Shown piece by piece: positions 7,629 to 15,812 of a stretch of DNA of 64,000 nt. Origin of the DNA: Salinimicrobium profundisediminis (GTDB lineage Bacteria; Bacteroidota; Bacteroidia; Flavobacteriales; Flavobacteriaceae); the NCBI RefSeq assembly GCF_026241755.1, contig NZ_JAPJDA010000002.1, positions 1 through 64,000 on the forward strand, in the 5' to 3' direction. Made by a program: the position numbers and the translations under genes. Position 1 is the first letter of the stretch. Every line of letters begins with the position of its first letter. The notes under the pieces are model-generated. The model saw only the letters and a program-made list of their open reading frames with translations. It was not told the origin of the DNA and did not search any database.

Positions 7629-8993
7629 ATGAGCACTTCTTTAATTCAGAAATACAACGTTCCCGGCCCCAGGTATACCAGTTATCCCACGGTGCCCTAC
7701 TGGAACGAAGCTGCATTTACGGTAGCACAATATAAAGAGCGGTTAAAAAAGTCATTTTTGGAGAGCAACAGCGAAGAGGGGATAAGTATCTACATCCACC
7801 TGCCTTTTTGCGAGAGCCTGTGTACTTTTTGCGGCTGCAACAAACGCATTACCAAACGTCATGAAGTGGAGTCGCCGTACATCGCTGCAGTGCTTGAGGA
7901 GTGGGACATGTACGTGAACCTGCTGGAGGAAAACCCGGTGATTAAGGAGATTCACCTGGGTGGAGGAACACCCACCTTCTTTTCTCCGGAAAACCTTAGG
8001 ATCCTTCTCGACGGACTTTTTGAAAAAGCTGATCGGGCAGAGGAAACCGATTTCAGCTTTGAAGGCCACCCCAACAACACCAAACAGGAACACCTGCAGT
8101 TACTTTACGACCTGGGCTTTGACCGGGTGAGCTACGGGGTGCAGGATTATAATTTTGAGGTGCAACGGGCTATTCACAGGTTTCAGCCCTTTGTGAATGT
8201 GAAAAATGCTACTGAAGGCGCCCGCGAAATTGGTTACACCTCTGTGGGTCATGACTTGATTTTTGGTCTGCCGTTTCAGACTGTAGACCACGTGAGGGAA
8301 ACCATAGAGAAAACCAGAGAATTGATGCCCGACAGGATTGCTTTTTACAGCTATGCGCACGTGCCGTGGATAAAAGGGAACGGGCAGCGTGGTTTTAAGG
8401 ATGAAGATCTGCCAACAGCCGCTGTGAAACGCGAAATGTACGAGGTGGGAAAACAGTTACTTGCCGAAGCCGGATATGTAGAAGTGGGTATGGATCATTT
8501 TGCTCTAAAGACCGATACGCTGTACAAGGCGATGGAAAGCAACAAGCTGCACCGCAACTTTATGGGCTACACCTCTTCAAAGACCAAAGTGATGATTGGC
8601 CTGGGAGTTTCGGCTATTAGTGACAGCTGGAGCGGTTTCGCCCAGAATGTCAAGACCATTGAAGAATATTACGGGATCCTTGAAAAAGGCGATCTGCCCC
8701 TTTACCGCGGACATATACTCACTGCGGAAGATGAAAAAATGCGACAGCACATTCTGAATCTTATGTGCAACCTGGAAACATCATGGAAAGACGACGTTAT
8801 GAAATTTCCGGAACTTCCTGAAGTCCTCATCAGCCTGAAAGAAATGGAAGCCGACGGCCTCCTGGAATTCGGGGATGAAAAACTCATCATCAAAGAAACA
8901 GGACGTCCTTTTGTAAGGAACATCTGCATGGCATTTGACCTGCTGCTGCAAAGAAATAAACCGGAAACGAGGTTGTTTTCTATGACGGTTTAG
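7629..8993 (+). CDS. hemN: Oxygen-independent coproporphyrinogen III oxidase
   Basis: A 454-residue radical SAM enzyme that decarboxylates coproporphyrinogen III to protoporphyrinogen IX without oxygen. C61, C65, C68 and C70 form the CxxxCxxCxC motif of true HemN. GGGTP (SAM binding), YGVQD and the C-terminal HemN domain (KMRQHILNLMCNLE) are present, and length matches the family. It supplies heme under low oxygen, consistent with its Crp/Fnr promoter and the cbb3 oxidase and heme-containing NirK genes in the same regulon. Monocistronic. Confidence 0.95.
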   Translation: MSTSLIQKYNVPGPRYTSYPTVPYWNEAAFTVAQYKERLKKSFLESNSEEGISIYIHLPFCESLCTFCGCNKRITKRHEVESPYIAAVLEEWDMYVNLLEENPVIKEIHLGGGTPTFFSPENLRILLDGLFEKADRAEETDFSFEGHPNNTKQEHLQLLYDLGFDRVSYGVQDYNFEVQRAIHRFQPFVNVKNATEGAREIGYTSVGHDLIFGLPFQTVDHVRETIEKTRELMPDRIAFYSYAHVPWIKGNGQRGFKDEDLPTAAVKREMYEVGKQLLAEAGYVEVGMDHFALKTDTLYKAMESNKLHRNFMGYTSSKTKVMIGLGVSAISDSWSGFAQNVKTIEEYYGILEKGDLPLYRGHILTAEDEKMRQHILNLMCNLETSWKDDVMKFPELPEVLISLKEMEADGLLEFGDEKLIIKETGRPFVRNICMAFDLLLQRNKPETRLFSMTV

Positions 8994-9250
8994 GAAAGGG
9001 GTTTAAGGTTCAAAATTCAAAGTTCCTACGTCTTTCCAAAGAACATTTTTAGCGACTGCGGCAATTTCCTTCTTTTGGAGTTCTGCTCTCGCTTTTTACT
9101 TCGGATGAAGATGTTCATTTTTATTGCCCGACTTTTTCGTATTTCCTCCGATCGATAGAGAATTCACTTTGAGTCTTACGCATATCATTCGGAAATAAAA
9201 TAGGAATTGAAGGATTATTTGAATTCATTATCTTTATTAAAAATGATGAG

Positions 9251-9502
9251 ATGGAAGCTATAGAATTAAGGCGCAGGTTAGTGGATTACATCAATAAAGC
9301 TGACGAAACGGTACTAAAAGAAGTTCAGGCCCTGGTGGAGAATTATGAAAATGATTCCATAGTGGCTTATACTGTAAAGGGAAAGCCTTTAAATAGAGAA
9401 GAGTTTCAAAAGGAAAATTCTGAGGCTGAGGCTGAATATAAAAAGGGTAATTTTAGTACACAGGATCAACTAGAGGAAGAAGTCAGGAATTGGAGAAAAT
9501 AA
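9251..9502 (+). CDS. Antitoxin-like protein of a ParE/RelE-type module
   Basis: An 83-residue, highly charged, helical protein (MEAIELRRRLVDYINKAD...). It has the small size and composition of antitoxin-like components found in front of ParE/RelE toxins in Bacteroidota. The PLNREEFQKENSEAEAEYKKGN segment is typical of the toxin-binding tail. It overlaps the next frame by 13 nt, the usual toxin-antitoxin arrangement. Because the toxin is broken, this is probably an orphan antitoxin. Confidence 0.65.
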   Translation: MEAIELRRRLVDYINKADETVLKEVQALVENYENDSIVAYTVKGKPLNREEFQKENSEAEAEYKKGNFSTQDQLEEEVRNWRK

Positions 9503-9693
9503 TTTGGACTAACCCCGCTAAAACTTCCCTTCGCCATATATGGCAGTTCTATGTAAATCACAAACTTGATGTTGGTGTCGATTGCCTTTCACCTTTTAAA
9601 TATTCGTTCCGGCTAAGCTCCAGTTCCTGCTCCCAAGGTTTTTTGCTCAATTTGCAGAAGAAGTTGGTGGAGGGGAGTCATTCAGAAAACTGA
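9490..9693 (+). pseudogene. Truncated ParE/RelE-family toxin
   Basis: The first 24 or so codons (MEKIIWTNPAKTSLRHIWQFY) match the N-terminus of RelE/ParE toxins, which are usually about 95-100 residues. After NHK the frame becomes unrelated serine/leucine-rich sequence and stops at 67 codons. The catalytic and antitoxin-binding C-terminal strands are missing. A deletion or replacement rather than a simple frameshift is suspected, because no other frame resumes a toxin-like sequence. Confidence 0.6.
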
Positions 9694-9983
9694 GATAAAA
9701 AAGTACTTAAACTCCTTGGATCGGTAGGCTTCTCATTGGTCCGGGAAAATTTCTGGAACTCGTACCAATCGGAGAAGTAGATATAACCTGTATGTTCCTG
9801 AAAAAGGGGAATCCCATTTGGCAAAGGATAAAAGTATGTAGTATCTATGAGTTTCTTACGTAGAGTCTCCTCTGCTTTTTCCGGACTCAAATCTTCATCA
9901 TTCCCAAAGATTATTTCTCCAAAAGTTTTGTAGTTTCCCTCATCGCGATGTAAATACTGAAATGAAATAGATTTCTTTTGCAT
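9678..9983 (-). CDS. Small unknown protein next to a nuclease-helicase
   Basis: A 101-residue soluble protein, not assigned to a named family. It begins MQKKSISFQYLHRDEGNYKTFG and contains FGNDEDLSPEKAEETLRKKLIDTTYFYP and an aromatic W/F-rich tail. Its layout (a short strand, RDEGNYK, then a helix and ID..YFYP) resembles small proteins often seen in accessory and defence-type islands, but no function is established. It is 33 bp downstream of the DUF2075 gene on the same strand, so it is probably co-transcribed. Confidence 0.6.
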   Translation of the reverse strand: MQKKSISFQYLHRDEGNYKTFGEIIFGNDEDLSPEKAEETLRKKLIDTTYFYPLPNGIPLFQEHTGYIYFSDWYEFQKFSRTNEKPTDPRSLSTFLSQFSE

Positions 9984-10016
9984 CTCTAATTTTTAACTGA
10001 AGATACCAGGAAAAAA

Positions 10017-11993
10017 TTAAATTTCTGAGAATCCTATTGATTTCAGATAATTAAAAGTTGAATTATAAAATTCTGGTTTTCTTGTATGGTCTTCATTACT
10101 TCCCTCTGGAACTACTATTACCATACCTTGTCGGGCTCGGGTTAACAATACGCGGTAAGCATTAATTAAATATTTTTGTCGCTCTTCCTTATGTATATGC
10201 TGCCATTTCTTTCCAACAAAAGAAAAACTTTTCCACCCTTCTTTAGAATATCGTAGATCACCGTCCCAGGTTACACAAGCCCAATCGAGCTCAAGACCTT
10301 GCACATGAAATTCTGTTGCTACATCTTCTAAAAAATAGGAAGAACGAACATCGTCTCTATCATTCAAAAACCAATGAACAGGATTCATTGGACTTTTCAC
10401 ATCAATAGCGTAAGGTTTTAATCGCTGGGCTTGTGAGGAAACAATGATTCCATACCGTTCACTTCCTCTTGCTTTTTCTTTAAGCCACTTCTTAGCTTTA
10501 TGCACATTGCGTGTGAGAACAATTGGATAATTAGTCGATAAATTAGAATAAGTTTTAATTGCCGAACTGTAATCGAGGTCGAGAATATTCTTTACAAGTA
10601 GAGATAAATTTTCTGCTCTAAAAGAACGCATAGAAACCTTTAAATGTAAAGAAGGATTCAACTTTACTGAAGTTTTCTCTTTAAGATTAGTTATGGCTTC
10701 TTCAGCTTGATATTCAGAATCCACTAAGTTTGGAGAAATATAGACCTCCCAATTTGAAAATCTATTTTTTATTGCCTCTAACCATTCAGAAATTCCAGCT
10801 TCACCGGTATTTATTTCTTGTCCTCCACCTACTAAACAGATAATAACAGACCAATCTTTATGACGGTCCAAACATGATATCAAAAATTCAGGTTCTGAAA
10901 AATCAAAATCATGCTGACCTTTTTTCTGCTTCATGAATTTGACTGTTTGCTCCTTATTCCACGCCCGTTGTGCTTCATCAAAAATGGCGACGTGATCGTA
11001 TGGTGGTTTTGGATCGACTAGATATGCATCTCTATAATGGTGAATATTTTGAATAAAGGTTTTGACACTTGCCCTCGCTTTCCCCTTGGTCAGTTTTCTT
11101 CCATTCTCTTTTTCATTTTTAATTTTATCTCTTGCTAAAGCTTCTTGAAGAATTGAAACTAAAGGCCCGTTTCCTGAAAGATATACGCTGGTATTTCCGT
11201 TTTCTTCATCAAGATGAGAAGTTGCGACTTTTAGACCAACTAAAGTTTTTCCGGCACCAGGCACACCGGTGACAAAGCATATAATTTTTTTCTTTTCTAT
11301 TTGGGCTTTTTTAATGACTTGCGAAATTAGAGAAGTCGTTTCGGTAAGGTTTTTAGCCTCTGCATCGCTACGTGTAATTTCGTCGACGGTATGAGTCCGG
11401 TAAAGATTTAATGCAGCTTCGACAATGGTGGGAGTAGGAGAATAACTTCCAGCAGCATATTCTGCTGATATATCTTGTTCTTTATCAGTGTAAAAACTTA
11501 GAGTCGTAGAAATTGCATCCTGAAGATCCTGTTGATTTACTTTAATAGGAAGCAACAATTTATCATTATGGGATGTGGTAGCAATTTCAATAATAGAGTT
11601 TTCTGCTTCTGTTGCAACCAAGATTGGAACTAGAAGAGCCTTGTGACTTGGCTTGTGAAAGTTTTTTAAATCTAATGCATAATCCCAAACTTGTTCAATG
11701 TTGATGTTATGATATTTACTTTCTCCAACTTTAAACTCTATTACAAAAACAGTGTTTTGAATAATTACCAAAGCATCTACTCTTTTCCCCATTCTCGGAA
11801 TAGAAAATTCAAAAAATATCGTGCCACTATAAGATTTTAAGACCTTTTGAAGAATGTATATTTGGAGTTCCCAAGATTTGTTTTGTTTTCTATTTGAGTC
11901 GAATTGATTAGAAAGGGTTATTTCCCCAATTATTTCCTCTCTACTTTTATTTATAAAAGTTTGAATGTCGTCCTTATAGTAGGAATTTAGCAT
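10017..11993 (-). CDS. PD-(D/E)xK nuclease-like + DUF2075 (Schlafen-type) helicase
   Basis: A 658-residue two-part protein. The N-terminal region (to about residue 110) has D73 and E86-F-K88 in RVDALVIIQNTVFVIEFK, matching a PD-(D/E)xK nuclease core. The C-terminal region is a DUF2075 P-loop ATPase: Walker A GVPGAGKT near residue 240, Walker B IFDEAQRAW near 336, and a motif VI-like AYRVLLTRARQG near 625. DUF2075 proteins are superfamily 1-like helicases related to the Schlafen group 3 domain, and nuclease+helicase fusions of this kind are frequent in anti-phage islands. The region is AT-richer than its surroundings and adjoins a decayed toxin module. A role in defence is inference. Confidence 0.78.
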   Translation of the reverse strand: MLNSYYKDDIQTFINKSREEIIGEITLSNQFDSNRKQNKSWELQIYILQKVLKSYSGTIFFEFSIPRMGKRVDALVIIQNTVFVIEFKVGESKYHNINIEQVWDYALDLKNFHKPSHKALLVPILVATEAENSIIEIATTSHNDKLLLPIKVNQQDLQDAISTTLSFYTDKEQDISAEYAAGSYSPTPTIVEAALNLYRTHTVDEITRSDAEAKNLTETTSLISQVIKKAQIEKKKIICFVTGVPGAGKTLVGLKVATSHLDEENGNTSVYLSGNGPLVSILQEALARDKIKNEKENGRKLTKGKARASVKTFIQNIHHYRDAYLVDPKPPYDHVAIFDEAQRAWNKEQTVKFMKQKKGQHDFDFSEPEFLISCLDRHKDWSVIICLVGGGQEINTGEAGISEWLEAIKNRFSNWEVYISPNLVDSEYQAEEAITNLKEKTSVKLNPSLHLKVSMRSFRAENLSLLVKNILDLDYSSAIKTYSNLSTNYPIVLTRNVHKAKKWLKEKARGSERYGIIVSSQAQRLKPYAIDVKSPMNPVHWFLNDRDDVRSSYFLEDVATEFHVQGLELDWACVTWDGDLRYSKEGWKSFSFVGKKWQHIHKEERQKYLINAYRVLLTRARQGMVIVVPEGSNEDHTRKPEFYNSTFNYLKSIGFSEI

Positions 11994-12323
11994 ACCTTTT
12001 TGGTTGGGCTATGGAATTACTTTAGTCATGTAGCGTAGGGAAAGATACCTTCAGCCTTAGCTTTAGATAAAATAAATGTAGGAAAATAAACTCAATCCCC
12101 TCTCAAAAATGCTATTATCAAAAATGGAAATTATGGGTCGGTCTTCGGTTTTGAGGCTTCAAGCGGACTAAATAATCCACCCTGAACTGCCTTGATTTGA
12201 GTGGGGGATCTTAGGAACTTACCAAAAAGACTATCTATCAGCCATGACTAAAGCCGAAGTTTGGGCTTCGGCTTTAGTGGAAAGGATTATAATAATGAGG
12301 AATAAAATCTTAAACTTCATCAA
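11994..12323. other. Intergenic stretch at the edge of the accessory patch
   Basis: 330 bp without a gene. A perfect 13-bp-arm hairpin, ACTAAAGCCGAAG with a 6-nt loop (12247-12278), lies 45 bp beyond the M56 stop codon. It may mark the 3' end of the M56/BlaI transcript, although no T-run follows on the minus strand. A degenerate half of the dispersed palindrome is at 12103. Confidence 0.6.
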
Positions 12324-13697
12324 CTAGTTTTCAGAAGATTTTTTGTCTTCAGAAGTAGCTTCGGGAACCATAAAGCTAATTGGCAGGGAATACAGCACTC
12401 CTACTTCTTCTCCTCTTTGCTTACCCGGGGTCATTTTTGGGAGAAGATTCACTACCCGCCTTGCTTCTTCCTCAAGTGCAGGGTGTGGCGCCCTTGCTCC
12501 CAATACTTCCACAACTCCATTTTTGGCAATCTTAAACTGCACATAGATCCTGTTTAGGCCTGTTAATCCTAATTCTTTACCCAGAGAGGTATTGAAGTTA
12601 GTGTTTACGAACTGGTTTATTTTTTGGGTGATACATTCGGCCTTTTCCTCTCTGGTTTCAAAACTTTCACAGCCCGGAAAAACAGGCAACTCTTCAACAA
12701 CGGCAAATGGAATATCAAGCGTTTCCTGCCCTGCTTTGGGTACAGAAGTTGAAGGTTCAGGGGCTGGAGGCGGAGGCGGCGGGGGCGGCACTTGTTGAGT
12801 TGAAACTTGTTCATTTCCTGTTTTGGAAGAGCTACAGGCCACATAGGTCAACATGGCGGCCATGAGCGGCAGAATGATTAAAAATTTGAACTTTGAAACT
12901 GACTTTGATTTGGTTTTTTGCAACATAACTATTCGTTTTTTGATGATTGAATGATTAAAAAATTGATTTATAAATGAAATGTCTTCAGTATTAAAAGCTG
13001 AATTGAGCAGCTGCTGGAAGTAGTCCTGTTTTTTGACATTTTTGACTACCCCGGCATCGGCCATAAATTCATGCAGCGCCGAAATCCTGGACTGGTAGAT
13101 GTAAATAAGCGGATTAAACCAGAAAATGATCCTCAACAGCTCAAAGAACAACAGGTCTAGCGTATGTCTCTGCCTCACATGTACCATTTCGTGCGACAGT
13201 ATTTGCTCCCGCTCTTTTTCTGAAAGCCCGGCACCAAGAAATATGGTTTTGTAAAAGGTGCAGGCAATATTGGAATCCGGCACCTCCACAACTTTCATTT
13301 CTGAAGTGTTCACCACCGGTTTAAAATCAAAGAGCTGCCTAATGATCCTAAGCTTATTAAAGAAAAACCCCAGACTAAAGAGAAGCCCTCCAAAATAAAT
13401 AAGCTGCCACCAATGATCAAAAAGCACATTTTTGGCAGCTATAGTACTTCCTGCATTACCTAAACCGGCTTTGGGCGCTTCTCCTAAAAACACTTCGGGA
13501 AGCATGACAAAATTTTCAGCAGGAATGGCATTTTGCAGCGCAGAGATCTTCAGCAGAGGAAGTATAAGCGCCAGTATTGGGGTAACAAGCAGATAAATAC
13601 GGTTATAGCTGAAAAAAGTTTCTCTTTTTAACAACAGCTCGTACACCACAAGGAAAATGAGCTGAAAAACAATGGCTTGTAGAATGTAATGCAACAT
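12324..13697 (-). CDS. BlaR1/MecR1-type M56 metallopeptidase with TonB C-terminal domain
   Basis: A 457-residue integral membrane zinc peptidase. Membrane segments lie near residues 3-20, 33-50, 90-108 and around 270-288 (FKFLIILPLMAAMLTYVAC). The zinc motif HEMVH is in the cytoplasmic loop. A proline run (PPPPPPPPAPEP) leads to a C-terminal TonB-like domain (residues about 335-445: IYVQFKIAKNGVVEVLGA...). There is no penicillin-binding sensor domain as in BlaR1, so the signal is unknown. It follows the BlaI-type gene by 6 bp. By analogy, it would cleave that repressor, directly or indirectly. Confidence 0.87.
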   Translation of the reverse strand: MLHYILQAIVFQLIFLVVYELLLKRETFFSYNRIYLLVTPILALILPLLKISALQNAIPAENFVMLPEVFLGEAPKAGLGNAGSTIAAKNVLFDHWWQLIYFGGLLFSLGFFFNKLRIIRQLFDFKPVVNTSEMKVVEVPDSNIACTFYKTIFLGAGLSEKEREQILSHEMVHVRQRHTLDLLFFELLRIIFWFNPLIYIYQSRISALHEFMADAGVVKNVKKQDYFQQLLNSAFNTEDISFINQFFNHSIIKKRIVMLQKTKSKSVSKFKFLIILPLMAAMLTYVACSSSKTGNEQVSTQQVPPPPPPPPAPEPSTSVPKAGQETLDIPFAVVEELPVFPGCESFETREEKAECITQKINQFVNTNFNTSLGKELGLTGLNRIYVQFKIAKNGVVEVLGARAPHPALEEEARRVVNLLPKMTPGKQRGEEVGVLYSLPISFMVPEATSEDKKSSEN

Positions 13698-13703
13698 AGT
13701 TCT

Positions 13704-14060
13704 CTATTTTTTATTGATCTCCTTCAGGATAGCTTCAAGATCGGCAGTATCCATCTTGTTCTTTTTCATGAAAAAAGACACCATACTTTTAAATGACCCA
13801 TTAAAATATCCGTCTACGAGTTTGTTCATGCTTTGATCTGTATAGGTTTCTTTCTCCAGGGTAGGGAAATAGATATAGCCTTTACCCTGCTTGCGGTGGT
13901 TAACGAACTCTTTGCTTTCCAAAATACGCACAATGGTAGAAACCGTATTATATGCAGGTTTGGGTTCGGGCATTTCTTCAATTATTGTAGCCACGTTAGC
14001 TTCTTTTAGATCCCAGAGGATCTGCATGATCTCCTCTTCGGCTTTAGTCAATTGCTTCAT
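13704..14060 (-). CDS. BlaI/MecI/CopY family transcriptional repressor
   Basis: A 118-residue winged-helix repressor. The N-terminal DNA-binding domain (LTKAEEEIMQILWDLKEANVATI...PAYNTVSTIVRILESKEFVNHRKQGKGYIYFP) is nearly textbook for the family. The C-terminal dimerisation helices end in MDTADLEAILKEINKK. First gene of the operon with the M56 peptidase. Two AACTAA-N4-TTAGTT dyads lie 27-60 bp upstream and are the likely auto-regulatory operators. Confidence 0.92.
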   Translation of the reverse strand: MKQLTKAEEEIMQILWDLKEANVATIIEEMPEPKPAYNTVSTIVRILESKEFVNHRKQGKGYIYFPTLEKETYTDQSMNKLVDGYFNGSFKSMVSFFMKKNKMDTADLEAILKEINKK

Positions 14061-14086
14061 AACATCTTAATGTTTGAGCTAATATA

Positions 14087-14120
14087 AACTAAATATTTAG
14101 TTTAAACTAATGCTTTAGTT
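14087..14120. promoter_or_regulatory. Twin BlaI-type operators between divergent genes
   Basis: AACTAA-ATAT-TTAGTT (14087-14102) and AACTAA-TGCT-TTAGTT (14105-14120) are two dyads with identical arms, centres 18 bp apart. The first extends to an 18-bp perfect palindrome (14086-14103). They lie between the repressor gene (minus) and DUF456 gene (plus). Confidence 0.65.
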
Positions 14121-14158
14121 CTTAATTGTTCAGCTTCTTTCTCTATCTTAGCCCTAAA

Positions 14159-14665
14159 ATGTTATTTATGGACCTTATTCTGGTAGCACTGGCGGCCATT
14201 CTCATGCTCGTAGGAATCCTTGGAAGTTTTTTACCCATGTTACCCGGAATACCTGTAAGTTGGGCAGGCCTGCTGTTACTGCACCTCACTTCGGCCATTC
14301 CCATGAATTACACCTATCTTGGTGTTACCTTACTCATCACCATAGTCATTTTTGCGCTTCAATATACTATCCCGGCGCTGGGCACCAAATATCTTGGTGG
14401 TAGTAAAAAAGGTATGTTTGGAGCAACTATAGGCCTCTTCGCCGGAATCTTTATCCCTATCCCCTTTGCAATTTTAATAGCTCCCTTTGTTGGGGCTTAT
14501 TTGGGAGAGATCATCAATAAGGCCGACTCCCATACTGCACTTAAAGCGGCAACGGGCTCCTTTATTGGGTTACTGGCTTCTACTTTTATGGAGTTTATAG
14601 TAACTGCCATTTTTCTCCTGCTCTTTATTTACAAGCTATGGGAGTTTAGAGCTCTCCTTTTTTAA
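14159..14665 (+). CDS. DUF456 membrane protein
   Basis: A 168-residue hydrophobic protein with about four to five membrane segments. The pattern GILGSFLPMLPGIPVSWAGLLLLH and the glycine-rich GMFGATIGLFAGIFIPIPFAILIAPFVGAYLGE are characteristic of DUF456. Function unknown. The ATG at 14159 is preferred to an upstream ATG at 14126, which would sit almost on the operators; a third ATG at 14168 is possible. It is divergent from the BlaI operon and may share its operator region. Confidence 0.85.
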   Translation: MLFMDLILVALAAILMLVGILGSFLPMLPGIPVSWAGLLLLHLTSAIPMNYTYLGVTLLITIVIFALQYTIPALGTKYLGGSKKGMFGATIGLFAGIFIPIPFAILIAPFVGAYLGEIINKADSHTALKAATGSFIGLLASTFMEFIVTAIFLLLFIYKLWEFRALLF

Positions 14666-15063
14666 ATATCCTTTAGGCCCCAAACTTCAATCCCACTTTG
14701 ACCTCATTAGAGAGATGTAGAAAAATGCCATTTTTGAATATCCAATAGATGCTCTGATTTTGGTGATCTTCCTGTTGTGGGTCTAGACTTAAGTACCACT
14801 TCAGCAGTAAAGGTTTTCAATAATGATATCAGCAGAACTGTAACTTCAAAATTAACTTCAGGATTGGGTAATATAAACCCAGAACCGTTTCATACTGAAG
14901 GAAGAAAGCAATTAAAGCAAGTCTTCTTTACATCCTATTTAATCCTTTATTTTTTAAGATGTTTTTGTATATTATCTAATTTTTTTATTAAATAATTGCT
15001 AATTGATTAAGCCCAGGAGCAGCAGTTTACTACTTTGGTGGTCTCAAATGAAAATTAAAAACT
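14666..15063. other. Intergenic stretch
   Basis: About 400 bp with one palindrome copy (14719). A 72-codon GTG-start frame here has no family resemblance and is not considered a gene. Otherwise nothing recognisable. Confidence 0.5.
14719..14737 (+). repeat. 19-bp dispersed palindrome, copy 4
   Basis: AGAAAAATG-C-CATTTTTGA, 53 bp after the DUF456 stop codon. Two differences in the left arm. Confidence 0.7.
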
Positions 15064-15300
15064 ATGAGAATCACAAATTTATTTGCCGTTCTGGCGCTTG
15101 GAAGTTCGTTACTGGTCTCCTGTCGCGAGACTGTTACAGAAAGAGAAGTGATACGTGAAAAAGAAGTTGAGGTTGAACAAAAAGAACCTCTCGAAGATGA
15201 AGATAATGAAGGGATCATAGAACGCACTGGTAGGAAAATAGACCAGGAAGTCAATAAGGAAATTGATGAGGAAATAGACAAAATAGGAGATGACAATTAA
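15064..15300 (+). CDS. Small acidic lipoprotein 1
   Basis: 78 residues. The N-terminal signal ends in a lipobox LLVSC (C20), followed by RETVTEREVIREKEVEVEQKE and a very acidic helical tail rich in EIDEEIDK. Expected to be a lipid-anchored periplasmic or outer-membrane protein; no enzyme motif. It is the first of three consecutive genes sharing the same layout and an SCR(E/D)T motif after the lipidated cysteine. Confidence 0.75.
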   Translation: MRITNLFAVLALGSSLLVSCRETVTEREVIREKEVEVEQKEPLEDEDNEGIIERTGRKIDQEVNKEIDEEIDKIGDDN

Positions 15301-15398
15301 TTTCCCTCATATCCAGGATTGTCTAAAATGTCAAAAAAAAAGACATCTTTTCCAGGAAGGGAAATCACAAAAAATAATTAACCACAAATACATAAAAT

Positions 15399-15551
15399 AT
15401 GAAACGTATTGCGCTATTATTTGTACTGCTGTTCACGATGAGTTCAGGATTTATTTCCTGTCGTGACACCGGGAGAGAAGCCGATGATGTAGAAGAGGTA
15501 GGTGAAGAGATTGAAGAAGCCGGTGATGAACTGGAAGATGAACTTGATTAA
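15399..15551 (+). CDS. Small acidic lipoprotein 2
   Basis: 50 residues. The signal sequence MKRIALLFVLLFTMSSGF ends at a lipobox FISC (C21), followed by RDTGREADDVEEVGEEIEEA and more acidic residues. The ATG at 15399 is in frame to the TAA ending at 15551. Same design as its two neighbours. About 100 bp separate it from lipoprotein 1; that gap holds a small ATGTC/GACAT hairpin (15328-15349). Confidence 0.7.
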   Translation: MKRIALLFVLLFTMSSGFISCRDTGREADDVEEVGEEIEEAGDELEDELD

Positions 15552-15572
15552 TTTTTAACTAAACCATTCATT

Positions 15573-15737
15573 ATGAAAAAGTACGCTCTGTTATTGTTCT
15601 TCTCTTTTGCATTGTCAACTTCCCTTGTTTCGTGCAGGGAGACAAAAGATGCTGCCGAAGCAACCGGCGAAGCTGTAGAAGAAGGAGTAAATGAAACCAG
15701 AGAGAACACAGGGCTCGGAGGCCAGGATGATCTCTAA
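15573..15737 (+). CDS. Small lipoprotein 3
   Basis: 54 residues. The signal MKKYALLLFFSFALSTS ends at lipobox LVSC (C21), then RETKDAAEATGEAVEEGVNET, an alanine/glutamate-rich helix, and a short GLGGQDDL tail. It starts 21 bp after lipoprotein 2 and is followed by a strong terminator, so lipoproteins 2 and 3 are probably one transcript. The Ala/Glu repeats resemble entericidin-like small lipoproteins, but this is a resemblance only. Confidence 0.7.
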   Translation: MKKYALLLFFSFALSTSLVSCRETKDAAEATGEAVEEGVNETRENTGLGGQDDL

Positions 15738-15780
15738 TAACAACCATTAACCAACTTTAACCGGGGATTAAAATATCCCG

Positions 15781-15812
15781 AAAAACGGCCTGATTTATTT
15801 CAGGCCGTTTTT
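15781..15812. terminator. Bidirectional terminator
   Basis: AAAAACGGCCTG pairs with CAGGCCGTTTTT around ATTTATTT. It lies between the convergent lipoprotein genes (plus) and the XRE gene (minus), with T-runs on both strands. Confidence 0.85.

Noticed and set aside
12103-12127. TCAAAAATGCTATTATCAAAAATGG resemblance to the dispersed palindrome (two half-sites)
   Set aside because: Only left half-sites are present; the right arm is destroyed, so it was not counted as a copy.
14777-14995. 72-codon frame with GTG start
   Set aside because: Low-complexity, no signal, motif or neighbour supporting it.
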